Of a stretch of DNA of 37,058 nt, positions 26,001 to 32,456 are shown piece after piece (within the stretch, counting starts at the first letter, position 1; every line of letters begins with the position of its first letter). This DNA comes from Verrucomicrobiota bacterium (lineage in GTDB: Bacteria; Verrucomicrobiota; Kiritimatiellia; CAIVKH01), in the NCBI GenBank assembly GCA_024233345.1, contig JACKPT010000020.1, positions 1 to 37,058 on the forward strand. The letters are read 5' to 3'. The notes below the pieces were generated by a model. It was not told the DNA's origin. It did not search any database and saw only the letters and a program-made list of their open reading frames with translations. A program made the position numbers and the translations under genes.

Positions 26001-26203
26001 CCATGCTGAACAATCTCCCAGTTCCCAGGATCGGCGACGAAGACCGAAGAGGCTTGGTAATGCTTGTTGACCAGATCCTCGCACACAAACTGCGGGATAG
26101 CGAAGCGAATACGGCGGATCTTGAGAGCACACTGGACGATATGGTGCTTAGTCTTTACGGTCTCACTCGCAAAGAGATTTGCGGCGAGGGGGCCGTAACA
26201 TAA
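23093..26203 (+). CDS. Eco57I-like adenine-specific DNA methyltransferase with TaqI-like specificity region
   Basis: A 1036-residue protein, start in an ATGA overlap with AGGA upstream. Gamma-type N6-adenine methyltransferase motifs are clear: motif X region 'GLGAFYTPREIVHYM' (403-417), motif I 'CDPAVGSGAF' (487-496), motif II 'YGVDIDAGAVEIAKLRLWL' (536-554), and motif IV 'FDVVFANPPYI' with NPPY at 657-660. The C-terminal 300 residues ('PASSYNKGTTFTKAMLNNLP') look like the TaqI_C target-recognition domain. The first 200 residues have no nuclease motif I can see, unlike type IIG enzymes where a PD-(D/E)XK domain sits there. So it probably modifies host DNA while the PLD-helicase cuts. It could also be a PglX-like modifier. 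Confidence 0.88.
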   Translation: MNKTQAMDMIKATLTQAFDRDRFRLFVLNLVNQMDESKAFSRNKQYVKDAFKPHVQKFERLGTYSSPDDETVDVLIVHLTDAAKLERARTAIRNFVADHLRERDEKDAALVAFVSPTEKQWRFSYVKMEYATVEKESGKVGVEARLTPARRFSYLVGEGESCHTAQTRFLPLLQDTSTDPSLADIEDAFSVEAVTKEFFARYASLFGDINAALDKLVSKDKTLRDEFKVKHVSTVDFSKKLMGQIVFLYFLQKKGWLGVRKGEDWGTGPHDFLRRMAGGEHGRYENFFNDVLEPLFYDTLATDRGHEAWCNRFMCRIPFLNGGLFEPLADYDWRKTDIKLPNELFRNDDYVEEGITGTGVLDVFDRYNFTVNEAEPLEKEVAIDPEMLGKVFENLIEENRRKGLGAFYTPREIVHYMCQESLINYLDTAVNSDKEAVPRSDIETFVRLGEQISHYEAVEAKYAFKMPKSIEKNAKDLDNALKTIAVCDPAVGSGAFPVGMMTEIVRARAALTPYFNDVEERTPYHFKRHAIQNCLYGVDIDAGAVEIAKLRLWLSLVVDEEDVKQVKPLPNLDYKIVDGNSLLGVEKDLFNNEEFKQLEALKPNFFNETDRDKKAALRNQIDSVIHGLTHGNETFDYEIYFSEVFHANQGFDVVFANPPYIDSETMTKTTPELRRLVQASYSLTRGNWDIYIAFYERGFDLLNSAGVITFITPDKWISKPFGDALRLAKTDNIHSILKAGRDVFENVNVDAIVSVFTAPSQPLLHVYEWGLTEPISKAVVGKETLSPPYAYDWLFSNCCEVLAKIDAHRETLSKYAACENACATSDAYKLQEFIQERPSGAKEADYLRIINTGTIGKYVSKWGQREMVYLGQKYLEPVINRERFLAAFRKSYGKKAVKPKLILKGLNLLDACIDVAGTVVPGKTTLVIACEDVGILKLLLAIVNSSVAIFYLKEKYPASSYNKGTTFTKAMLNNLPVPRIGDEDRRGLVMLVDQILAHKLRDSEANTADLESTLDDMVLSLYGLTRKEICGEGAVT

Positions 26204-26248
26204 TGTGCCAACCGGGATGCACATACACCCAGAAGCTGGAGGCATTGG

Positions 26249-26614
26249 ATGAGTCAGGCACACGATCCGTTTAGGCAAATCAACTACCTTCAGCAGTGCC
26301 TATCAAACGACAAGAAGCCGCTGGGCCTTTTCCTTGGGGCAGGCTGTCCTGTCTCTGTGCGGGACGGCACTGGGAAGCCGCTGATCCCTGATATTGCAGG
26401 CATCACCGAAGATGTCCGGGATCTGCTCGGTAAATGCAAGGATTGCGGTCCTCTTCTGAAACTCATTGAAGGCCACTTTGCTGCCGACGAACGAGCGGAC
26501 GCGAACGTGGAAGATATGCTCAGTCATATCCGCGCCCTTCGCATCGTGGTGCCCCCGACAATCAGGGCGGCGGCTTTTTGCGGTGGGGTTCCCTTTGGCT
26601 ATGCCAATGTGTAA
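26249..26614 (+). pseudogene. Truncated SIR2-family (NADase-type) defence gene
   Basis: The ATG at 26249 has GGAGG 7 bases upstream and opens a frame whose first 100 residues look like the start of a SIR2-like NAD-binding protein: 'NYLQQCLSNDKKPLGLFLGA' (the GAG-type nucleotide loop), 'PLIPDIAGIT', 'ANVEDMLSHIRALR'. After about 26550 the sequence stops looking like the family and runs out 20 codons later. The frame ends within the first of two direct repeats resembling an insertion-sequence end. SIR2-type proteins deplete NAD in several anti-phage systems. This copy lacks most of the catalytic domain and is probably dead. Confidence 0.65.
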
Positions 26615-26652
26615 ACCATGTGCCCGGTATGAACTGTTAACGATGTCCCCGG
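26595..26652. mobile_element. Possible insertion-sequence end: two 18-base direct repeats
   Basis: TGTAAACCATGTGCCCGG (26610-26627) and TGTTAACGATGTCCCCGG (26635-26652) are 25 bases apart and match at 15 of 18 positions, the pattern of transposase-binding sites inside IS ends. A small hairpin TTGGC/GCCAA (26595-26607) precedes them. No transposase gene or opposite end is in the window, so at most this is a remnant. It lies exactly where the SIR2-like frame breaks off. Confidence 0.45.
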
Positions 26653-26656
26653 AATA

Positions 26657-26779
26657 TACCCAAACTGGCGGAGAGGGAGCCCGTCCCGCGGTGCGGGACG
26701 AGGTCTGTGAGGATTTCGAACCCTTTGTAAACCTCGGCGAACAGGCGGGCGGTGCGCTTTTGACGCACACACGCTTTCC
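26657..26779 (-). pseudogene. Rearranged 3' copy of tRNA-Ser
   Basis: Thirty bases at 26750-26779 are identical to 27096-27125 of the intact tRNA-Ser gene (anticodon 3' arm through variable arm). About 20 of 22 bases at 26657-26679 match its acceptor end and flank (27060-27081). Between them the T-arm core TTCGAACCCT is present (26714-26723) but flanked by extra segments of about 25 and 32 bases. The 5' half and anticodon are missing. It cannot fold as a tRNA. Confidence 0.75.
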
Positions 26780-26807
26780 CCGCCCCGCCTCAGCGGGGCG
26801 AGGCGAG
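26774..26807. repeat. GC-rich hairpin repeat, copy 1
   Basis: A 15-base stem (13 pairs counting one G-T) with loop CTCA starts two bases beyond the GIY-YIG stop codon on the minus strand. It matches the second copy at 27190-27223 in both arms except one stem base and the loop. Confidence 0.75.
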
Positions 26808-26809
26808 CT

Positions 26810-27058
26810 TCACTGAAGCACCCCAAGTGTTTTCTTAAGCCATCGTCTGCCTGCAGAGGATTTCAGATAGCGTTCTCGTCTCCGCGCCTCAAGCATGGTC
26901 GGGTGATCTTCGGTCATGACGATGATCCATGGTCGTCCGGAGTGGGTTGCCGTGACGCGACCCTGATTGTGCTGGGCGAGTCGTTTGGGGACATCCTCGG
27001 TGCAGCCCACGTATGTCTTATTCTGGGTGACGCTGAACAGGATGTAGGTGTGGGCCAT
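26810..27058 (-). CDS. Small GIY-YIG family endonuclease
   Basis: An 82-residue protein with a single GIY-YIG domain: 'TYILFSVTQNKTYVGCT' (the two beta strands, with YIL and YVG), 'DVPKRLAQHNQG' with the helix-borne Arg, and 'EARRRERYLKSSAGRRWL' with the metal-binding Glu. It resembles the small UvrC/Slx1-type proteins found alone in many bacteria. Its ATG is only 10 bases after the 3' CCA of tRNA-Ser on the same strand, with no clear ribosome-binding site. Expression may therefore depend on tRNA transcription and 3' processing. On its other side lies a broken second copy of the same tRNA. A homing or tRNA-linked mobile unit is a reasonable inference. Confidence 0.88.
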   Translation of the reverse strand: MAHTYILFSVTQNKTYVGCTEDVPKRLAQHNQGRVTATHSGRPWIIVMTEDHPTMLEARRRERYLKSSAGRRWLKKTLGVLQ

Positions 27059-27066
27059 TTACCCAA

Positions 27067-27159
<93 letters not shown>

Positions 27160-27189
27160 GCTACATATTAAACTGTCTCTACTTGAACG

Positions 27190-27223
27190 CTTTCCCCGCC
27201 CCGCACCCGTGGGGCGAGGCGAG
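27190..27223. repeat. GC-rich hairpin repeat, copy 2
   Basis: Same hairpin as 26774-26807 with loop ACCC and a G-T pair next to the loop. It lies 31 bases upstream of tRNA-Ser on the minus strand. Its edge, ACGCTTTCC (27187-27195), also occurs inside the tRNA gene (27117-27125), which matters for the rearranged tRNA copy. Confidence 0.75.
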
Positions 27224-27268
27224 CGATGGGTATACATATCGGGTTGGCGTGGATTTGTCCATGTTCTT

Positions 27269-28066
27269 TCATGGATCGGGGAATTCCCGGTAGCCCTGGG
27301 TCTGGCGGCGGTGGAGTTCCCAGAGTTTGGCGTATTTGAGGAACGCGCTGTAGGCGTTGCTGCAGGCGATGATGAAGCCGGGCATGCCGTCGAGAAAGCC
27401 GCGACGCAGCAGATAGCCCTTGATGAACCGGAAGGCGGGACGGAACAGGAGGTCGGTAATCCGAAACGGGGTGTCGGCGACAAATTTTTGCTGGGCGGTG
27501 ATGGATGAAAAGCGGTTCAGGGTTTCGGCCTGATCGCGCAAGTCGTCATAGGTGTAGTGCCACACCGGGCTCTTCAGACGTTTGACCGGGCCCCGCACCA
27601 CGACCTTGTCGTGCGGTTCAATGCCCTCGGTCCGTCCGTAGTCCCGGTGAAACAGGCGCAGCTTTACATCGGGATACCACTCGCCATGCCGGATCCATCG
27701 ACCGAGGAAATACACCAGCCGGGGAAACTCATAGCCGATGTGTACGCCATCCCAGTGTTTCATTTCCCGCTCCAGCTCCCGCCGGAGGTCCGGGGAAACC
27801 TCTTCGTCGGAATCGAGATACAGGATCCATGGGTGGGTGGCCTGGTCCCGGATCATGTTGCGCTGCCCCACATAACCCAGCCATTCATGCTGGATCACCC
27901 GGTCGGTATACTGCCGGGCAATCTCCACGGTGTGGTCGGTGCTGAAGCTGTCGACCACAATGATTTCGTCGCACCAGGACAGGCTCTTGAGACACCGCCC
28001 GATCTTCTGTTCTTCGTTCAAGACGATGACGCAGGCGGACACTTTCTGGGGGCCAGGAGTGGTCAT
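27269..28066 (-). CDS. Family 2 glycosyltransferase, WaaE/KdtX-like
   Basis: A 265-residue GT-A fold enzyme of the lipopolysaccharide-core type. 'VSACVIVLNEEQKIGRCLKS' opens the nucleotide-sugar domain, 'EIIVVDSFSTDHT' follows, and the metal-binding DSD is at 85-87 in 'ILYLDSDEEV'. 'EFPRLVYFLGRWIRHGEWYP' and the C-terminal 'GYLLRRGFLDGMPGFIIACS' are typical of the WaaE group (heptose beta-1,4-glucosyltransferases) and of many relatives in exopolysaccharide synthesis. The ATG overlaps the FHA gene stop by four bases, so the two are coupled. The exact acceptor is unknown. Confidence 0.88.
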   Translation of the reverse strand: MTTPGPQKVSACVIVLNEEQKIGRCLKSLSWCDEIIVVDSFSTDHTVEIARQYTDRVIQHEWLGYVGQRNMIRDQATHPWILYLDSDEEVSPDLRRELEREMKHWDGVHIGYEFPRLVYFLGRWIRHGEWYPDVKLRLFHRDYGRTEGIEPHDKVVVRGPVKRLKSPVWHYTYDDLRDQAETLNRFSSITAQQKFVADTPFRITDLLFRPAFRFIKGYLLRRGFLDGMPGFIIACSNAYSAFLKYAKLWELHRRQTQGYREFPDP

Positions 28067-29154
28067 GGCATGTCGAGGGTCTTCGCCAGGGCGGGGGGGA
28101 CGGTGCGGCTGGCTAATACCTGGTTGCCCTCCCGCAGTTCGATCCGTGCCCCGAAGTAGCGTAGCAGCTTGCCCTGTCTTTTGGGCTCCTCCAGATACCC
28201 GGCCGGGGCGAGGTAGGTGATGGTGGCGGTGAGGAGTCCGTTCCGGGCTCCCCAGTGGAGTTCGGTTTCCGCTTCCGGAGTCGCCGCACTGGGAAGGAGT
28301 TGGTTGCTGGCCCGGTCCTGTTCATAGAAGGTTGCCCGAACCCGGAGGGTATCGAGGTTGAGGGTAATCGCGGGGTTGTATTCGAAGGTGATGGTGAGCA
28401 TGCGCATATCGTCGTAACGGTCGGATGCCTGAAACCGTGCGGTGTCGATCTGGGTGATCCGAAAGTCCGCCTTGCGTTGGTCGGAAACTGGGCGCGAGGC
28501 GGGTGGGGCCATGCCGATTGCGGCAATGCTCTCGCGGAGGGACTGGACATCATCCCGCAGTTTGATGATCTCCTCGACCGCCTGGCTGGGCATCTCCGAC
28601 GGGGTGGGGGCGTCGATTTCGCGCCAGGGCACCGGGGGTTCGAGCAGGGGGGGCTCCACGGTTGCCGGCGGGGGCACGGGGGCCGGTTCGGCGGACACCG
28701 GTTCGGCGACCACAACATCCTCCTGCGTTTTGCTCGGCCTCGACTGCAAAAACCAGGCGATGGCCAACAGAAGAGCGGCCCCGGTGATGACTTTGGGCGC
28801 GACCCGTCGTCGAAGGCCTCCGGCGGAGGGATGGTCTTCCTCCTCGCCGTTGACCTCGGCCTGCACCACGGCCTGAACCAGAAAGCGGGTATGCCCGAGC
28901 TCCACCACATCCCCATGCTTCAGCCGGGACTGGGACACTTCGTGATGATTGACAATCATCCGGTTCATGGTGCCGAGGTCGCGAATGAACAAGCCGGCCT
29001 CGGTCTGCTCCACCTGCGCATGGCGCCGGGCAATTTCCTCATCGTCGAGCAGCACATCGCAGTCCGGATCGCGCCCGATCAGCAGGGGCTCGGGGTGAAT
29101 GGTGATGCGCTCGCCTTTCCGCGGGCCGGTGATGATGATCAGTCGATACAACAT
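28063..29154 (-). CDS. FHA-domain protein with one membrane segment
   Basis: A 363-residue protein. I start it at the ATG at 29154 because FHA domains usually begin this way ('MLYRLIIITGPRKGERI'); in-frame ATGs at 29169 and 29223 are alternatives. Residues 5-98 form the FHA phosphothreonine-recognition domain ('LLIGRDPDCDVLLDD', 'IARRHAQVEQTEAGLFIRDL', 'VNHHEV'). A basic stretch and one hydrophobic helix lie at about 119-136, then a Pro/Val/Glu-rich stretch, a short coiled coil ('EEIIKLRDDVQSLRESIAAI') and a beta-rich C-terminal domain of unknown type. It probably tethers a phosphopeptide reader to the inner membrane. No Ser/Thr kinase is in the window. Coupled to the glycosyltransferase gene. 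Confidence 0.82.
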   Translation of the reverse strand: MLYRLIIITGPRKGERITIHPEPLLIGRDPDCDVLLDDEEIARRHAQVEQTEAGLFIRDLGTMNRMIVNHHEVSQSRLKHGDVVELGHTRFLVQAVVQAEVNGEEEDHPSAGGLRRRVAPKVITGAALLLAIAWFLQSRPSKTQEDVVVAEPVSAEPAPVPPPATVEPPLLEPPVPWREIDAPTPSEMPSQAVEEIIKLRDDVQSLRESIAAIGMAPPASRPVSDQRKADFRITQIDTARFQASDRYDDMRMLTITFEYNPAITLNLDTLRVRATFYEQDRASNQLLPSAATPEAETELHWGARNGLLTATITYLAPAGYLEEPKRQGKLLRYFGARIELREGNQVLASRTVPPALAKTLDMP

Positions 29155-29269
29155 AGCCTTGGCCCCCATGTTGATGGGTGCGCGGTGCCGACACAAGAAT
29201 GGATTTTTCCTCTCGATTGCCATGAGGCGGGTGCTTACAGTGTGCAGGCGATGAATGGAGACCAATGAA

Positions 29270-30367
29270 ATGTCCGCACAACCAGCACCGATCACCTTAA
29301 ACGAGATATCCTGGCCCGATTATCAGGGGTTGGACAGCTTTGCCAAGGCCGGGTTATTTCAACACAAGGGCCGGCCGTACCACGCCCTGTTGCCCCAGCA
29401 GTTTGACCGCCCGATGCTGGACCGGATTGAAGCCCTGGCCACCATGATCCGGAAAATTGCCAAGACCCGGGGCGGCATGAACTACCTGCAGTCTCTGCTT
29501 TCAGAAAAGCGGGCCATGCTCTATTTTGCCCAACCCTCGACCCGGACCTTCCTGTCCTTCTATGCCGCCTGCCAGATTACCGGGCTGCACTGTGCCGAAG
29601 TGCGGGACGCCCACACCTCGAGCGAAATCAAGGGGGAGTCGCAGGAAGACTCGGTGCGGACCTTCAGTTCCTATTTCGATTTGATCATCATGCGCCATCC
29701 CGCCGGCGGATTTGCCGAGCGGATTGCCTGGATGCTCTCCCACACCGACCGCCCGGTTCCGGTGATCAATGCGGGATCCGGCAAGGACCAGCACCCCACC
29801 CAGGCGCTGCTCGATGTCTATACCCTCCAGCGCAGTCTTGAAAAGCGCGGCGGGGTCGCGGGCAAAAAAATCGCATTTGTCGGGGACCTCGCCCGCGGCC
29901 GGACCGTGCGCTCGCTGGCCTGGCTGCTCACCCTCTACGAGGATGTCTTCATGTATTTCGTGGCGCCGGAGACCCTCCAGCTCGGCGAGGATGTCCAGGC
30001 CTTGCTGCAGAGCCGCAAGGTTTCCTTCACCCTGACCGATGATTTTGAGGCGGTGATCCCCGAGGTGGATGCGATTTACATGACCCGCATTCAAGATGAA
30101 TGGGATACCGCCCACGAGAGCAATCTGATCGATACAAGCAAATTTCATTTTGAGGAGCGGCATCTGAAGATGCTCCGCCCGGATGCCATCCTCATGCACC
30201 CCCTGCCGCGGCGCAAGGAGATCGCCCCCGAAGTCGATGCCGACCCCCGCGCGAAATACTGGCGGCAGGTCCGCAATGGGATGTGGGTCCGGACCGCCCT
30301 GATCCTGATGATGTTTGACCGCGACACCGAGATCGACCGGTATTATCATGACCTGACCCGAGACTGA
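29270..30367 (+). CDS. pyrB: Aspartate carbamoyltransferase catalytic chain
   Basis: Catalyses carbamoyl phosphate + aspartate to N-carbamoyl-aspartate, the committed step of pyrimidine synthesis; 365 residues. The ATG at 29270 has GGAG 9 bases upstream; one at 29255 would add five residues. Carbamoyl-phosphate motif 'PSTRTFLSF' is at 89-97, the 80s-loop equivalent 'SSEIKGESQEDS' about 117-128, 'HPTQALLD' at 175-182, 'GDLARGRTVRS' at 205-215, 'MTRIQDEWD' about 271-279 and 'HPLPRRKEI' at 310-318. The aspartate-binding element reads RIQDEW rather than the usual RxQKER, and the protein is about 50 residues longer than E. coli PyrB at its N-terminus. No regulatory chain (pyrI) is adjacent; argF follows after 16 bases. 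Confidence 0.9.
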   Translation: MSAQPAPITLNEISWPDYQGLDSFAKAGLFQHKGRPYHALLPQQFDRPMLDRIEALATMIRKIAKTRGGMNYLQSLLSEKRAMLYFAQPSTRTFLSFYAACQITGLHCAEVRDAHTSSEIKGESQEDSVRTFSSYFDLIIMRHPAGGFAERIAWMLSHTDRPVPVINAGSGKDQHPTQALLDVYTLQRSLEKRGGVAGKKIAFVGDLARGRTVRSLAWLLTLYEDVFMYFVAPETLQLGEDVQALLQSRKVSFTLTDDFEAVIPEVDAIYMTRIQDEWDTAHESNLIDTSKFHFEERHLKMLRPDAILMHPLPRRKEIAPEVDADPRAKYWRQVRNGMWVRTALILMMFDRDTEIDRYYHDLTRD

Positions 30368-30383
30368 TAAAGAAGGAAACCCC

Positions 30384-31322
30384 ATGCGACACCTGATTAC
30401 GCTTGAAGATTGGAAACCGGAGGCGATTCACGAGATGCTGGTGCTGGCGGCCAGGATCAAGGATCACCCGAAGGACTATGCGGATGCGATGCGCCGCATG
30501 ACCCTGTTGATGATTTTTGAGAAGCCGAGTCTGCGCACCCGGGTATCGTTTGAAACCGGGGCCACCCAGATGGGAGGGCACGCGATTTTTTATGACCTCG
30601 CCAACTCCCCCCTGAGTTCGGGCAAGGAGAACATTCAGGATCTGATCCGGGTGGTCTGCCGTTACGCCGACATCATCATGGGACGGCTGTTTGAACAGGA
30701 GCACATCGAAGAGATGGCCCGCCTGTCCTCGGTGCCGGTGATCAATGCCCTGACCAACTACGAACACCCCTGCCAGATCCTTGCCGACCTGCAAACCATC
30801 CGGGAAAAGAAGGGGGCGCTCGAGGGGCTGAAGCTGGCCTATCTCGGCGATGGCAATAACAACGTGACCCACTCGCTGATGTTTGGTTGCGCCAAAACCG
30901 GCATGTCGATTTCGGTGGGGTGCCCACCCGGAGCGGAGTATATGCCTCAGGAGGCGGTTCTTGCCTCCAGCCAGGCCATTGCGGCCGAGCAGGGCGGCTC
31001 CATCGAGATCACCTCGGATGCCGCCGTCGCAGTTCGGGATGCCGATGTGGTCTATACCGATTCCTGGATGAGTTATCACATTCCCCAGCACAAGTCCGAA
31101 GCCCGGGTCAAGGTCTTTACCCCGTACCAGGTCAATGCCGCACTGATGCAGCAGGCCAAACCGGATGCGGTGTTCATGAACTGTCTGCCCGCAGTGCGGG
31201 GGTATGAACAGACCGCCGAGGTGATCGACGGCCCGCAGTCGGTGGTCTTTGATCAGGCTGAAAATCGCCTGCACATCCAGAAGGCGATCATGCTCACCCT
31301 GCTTGGGGTGACCGGGGGGTGA
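30384..31322 (+). CDS. argF: Ornithine carbamoyltransferase family enzyme
   Basis: A 312-residue carbamoyltransferase expected to make citrulline from ornithine and carbamoyl phosphate; AAGGA precedes the ATG. Motifs: 'FEKPSLRTRVSFE' at 45-57, 'HPCQILADL' at 128-136, 'LGDGNNNVTHSL' at 154-165, 'FMNCLPAVRG' at 264-273. In classical enzymes the ornithine-binding loop reads DxWxSMG; here the equivalent (226-234) is 'DSWMSYHIP', so the SMG signature is absent. This may be a lineage variant of true ArgF or a sign of another amino-acid acceptor. It sits 16 bases after pyrB, so both carbamoyl-phosphate consumers are probably co-expressed. Confidence 0.85.
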   Translation: MRHLITLEDWKPEAIHEMLVLAARIKDHPKDYADAMRRMTLLMIFEKPSLRTRVSFETGATQMGGHAIFYDLANSPLSSGKENIQDLIRVVCRYADIIMGRLFEQEHIEEMARLSSVPVINALTNYEHPCQILADLQTIREKKGALEGLKLAYLGDGNNNVTHSLMFGCAKTGMSISVGCPPGAEYMPQEAVLASSQAIAAEQGGSIEITSDAAVAVRDADVVYTDSWMSYHIPQHKSEARVKVFTPYQVNAALMQQAKPDAVFMNCLPAVRGYEQTAEVIDGPQSVVFDQAENRLHIQKAIMLTLLGVTGG

Positions 31323-31329
31323 CGCCGAT

Positions 31330-31400
31330 GGTTCACGGTGCTCGCCGGGGCCAGCCTTCGCATGGTTACGGCGAAGCGAGCGGCGCACCCTGTTTGAACC
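31330..31400. other. Long imperfect stem-loop between argF and the GT9 gene
   Basis: Nested arms: GGTTCA (31330-31335) with TGAACC (31395-31400), GGTG (31337-31340) with CACC (31386-31389), CGCCG (31343-31347) with CGGCG (31381-31385), and CTTCGC (31356-31361) with GCGAAG (31371-31376). It fills most of the 89-base gap. There is no U-run, so it may be a processing or Rho-linked structure, or a palindromic repeat. Confidence 0.5.
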
Positions 31401-31411
31401 GGTAACGCGTC

Positions 31412-32404
31412 ATGATCGGGGAAATCAATCGTCTGCTTGTGATCAAGCCCAGCTCGCTGGGCGATTTGTTCCATGCCCTGCCAACCGTCCACCTGATCAA
31501 GCAGCATACCGGGGCCTCGGTCGATTGGGTGGCCAACCGCCCCTATGCCTCGCTGGTCGCGTGTTTTGATCCGGTGGATCGTGTCCTGTCTTTTCCCCGG
31601 CATGATTTCTGGCAGAATCGCCGGGCCTTTTTGTCCGAGCTGCGCCAGGAATCGTATGACCTGGTGCTGGATATGCAGGGGTTGATGAAGAGTGCGGTGA
31701 TGGCCCGTGCCGCGCGCGCACCCAGGATCCTTGGGCCTTCGTTTCATCGGGAGGGATCGCATTGGCTTTATCATGAAGTGGCTGGTGCAAGAAACAAACA
31801 CCGGCATGCGGTTGAAGAAAACCTGGACATGCTGGACGCGCTCGGGATCCCTCGGGGCGATGTGGTCTTTCCGGCAACGTTTCCGTCCCCGGAACTACCG
31901 GTCGACAACCGCCCCCGTATCGGGGTCATTCCCCGCTCGCGATGGGAGACCAAAAATTGGCCGGTGTCGCATTTTGCCGCGGTCTGCGAGCGCCTGATCA
32001 CCGACCGGGGTGCTTCCATTCATCTGTTTGGAGCCCGGGAGGATGGTGCTGCCTGTCATGAGCTCGAACAAGCCCTGTCCGGGGGGGCGATGAATCATTG
32101 CGGAAACACCGCGCTGCCCGAGTTGGGGGGATGGCTCAGGGCGATGGACCTTGTGCTGTGTGTGGATACCGGCCCGATGCACATGGCGGCGGCGGTGGGA
32201 ACACCGGTTCTTGCGGTCTTCGGCGCCACCGAGGCCCAGCGCACCGGCCCATATGGTCTTCAGCACCGGGTGATGGTTCGCGAGGATCTGCCCTGCCGGC
32301 CCTGTCTTTCCCGAACCTGCAAGCTGCGGGAGAGGGATATCCGTTGCCTCACCGGATTGGACCCAGACCGGGTGGGGGACGCCGCGCTCGCCATGCTGGG
32401 CTAG
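31412..32404 (+). CDS. Family 9 glycosyltransferase, heptosyltransferase-like
   Basis: A 330-residue GT-B fold enzyme of the lipopolysaccharide heptosyltransferase family. The N-terminal domain begins 'RLLVIKPSSLGDLFHALPTV', the hallmark of GT9, with 'YDLVLDMQGLMKSAVMAR' at about 80-97. The ADP-heptose-binding C-terminal domain has 'IGVIPRSRWETKNWP', 'VDTGPMHMAAAVGTP' and 'VFGATEAQRTGPYG'. It resembles WaaC (heptosyltransferase I) in its SRWETKNWP segment. A C-terminal cluster of cysteines (CRPC...CKLR...RCL) is common in the family. No strong ribosome-binding site precedes the ATG. Together with the WaaE-like gene it suggests a heptose-containing outer core. Confidence 0.88.
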   Translation: MIGEINRLLVIKPSSLGDLFHALPTVHLIKQHTGASVDWVANRPYASLVACFDPVDRVLSFPRHDFWQNRRAFLSELRQESYDLVLDMQGLMKSAVMARAARAPRILGPSFHREGSHWLYHEVAGARNKHRHAVEENLDMLDALGIPRGDVVFPATFPSPELPVDNRPRIGVIPRSRWETKNWPVSHFAAVCERLITDRGASIHLFGAREDGAACHELEQALSGGAMNHCGNTALPELGGWLRAMDLVLCVDTGPMHMAAAVGTPVLAVFGATEAQRTGPYGLQHRVMVREDLPCRPCLSRTCKLRERDIRCLTGLDPDRVGDAALAMLG

Positions 32405-32456
32405 ACCCCACCAATCCCTGGGTTGCAAAGCCGGGGATCGCGCTTACTGTTCTGGC

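Noticed and set aside
26303..26770. A 155-codon minus-strand frame across the SIR2 fragment, IS-like end and tRNA copy
   Set aside because: It reads through non-coding tRNA-derived sequence and antisense of the SIR2-like frame; it has no domain.
26657..26779. A second functional tRNA-Ser
   Set aside because: The anticodon and 5' half are absent and the T arm is flanked by extra sequence, so no cloverleaf can form.
29270..30367. Knotted carbamoyltransferase YgeW rather than PyrB
   Set aside because: Considered because of the YgeY-like gene nearby, but the HPTQ, S-K-GES loop and HPLPRRKEI motifs and the GDLxxGRTVxS segment fit aspartate carbamoyltransferase.
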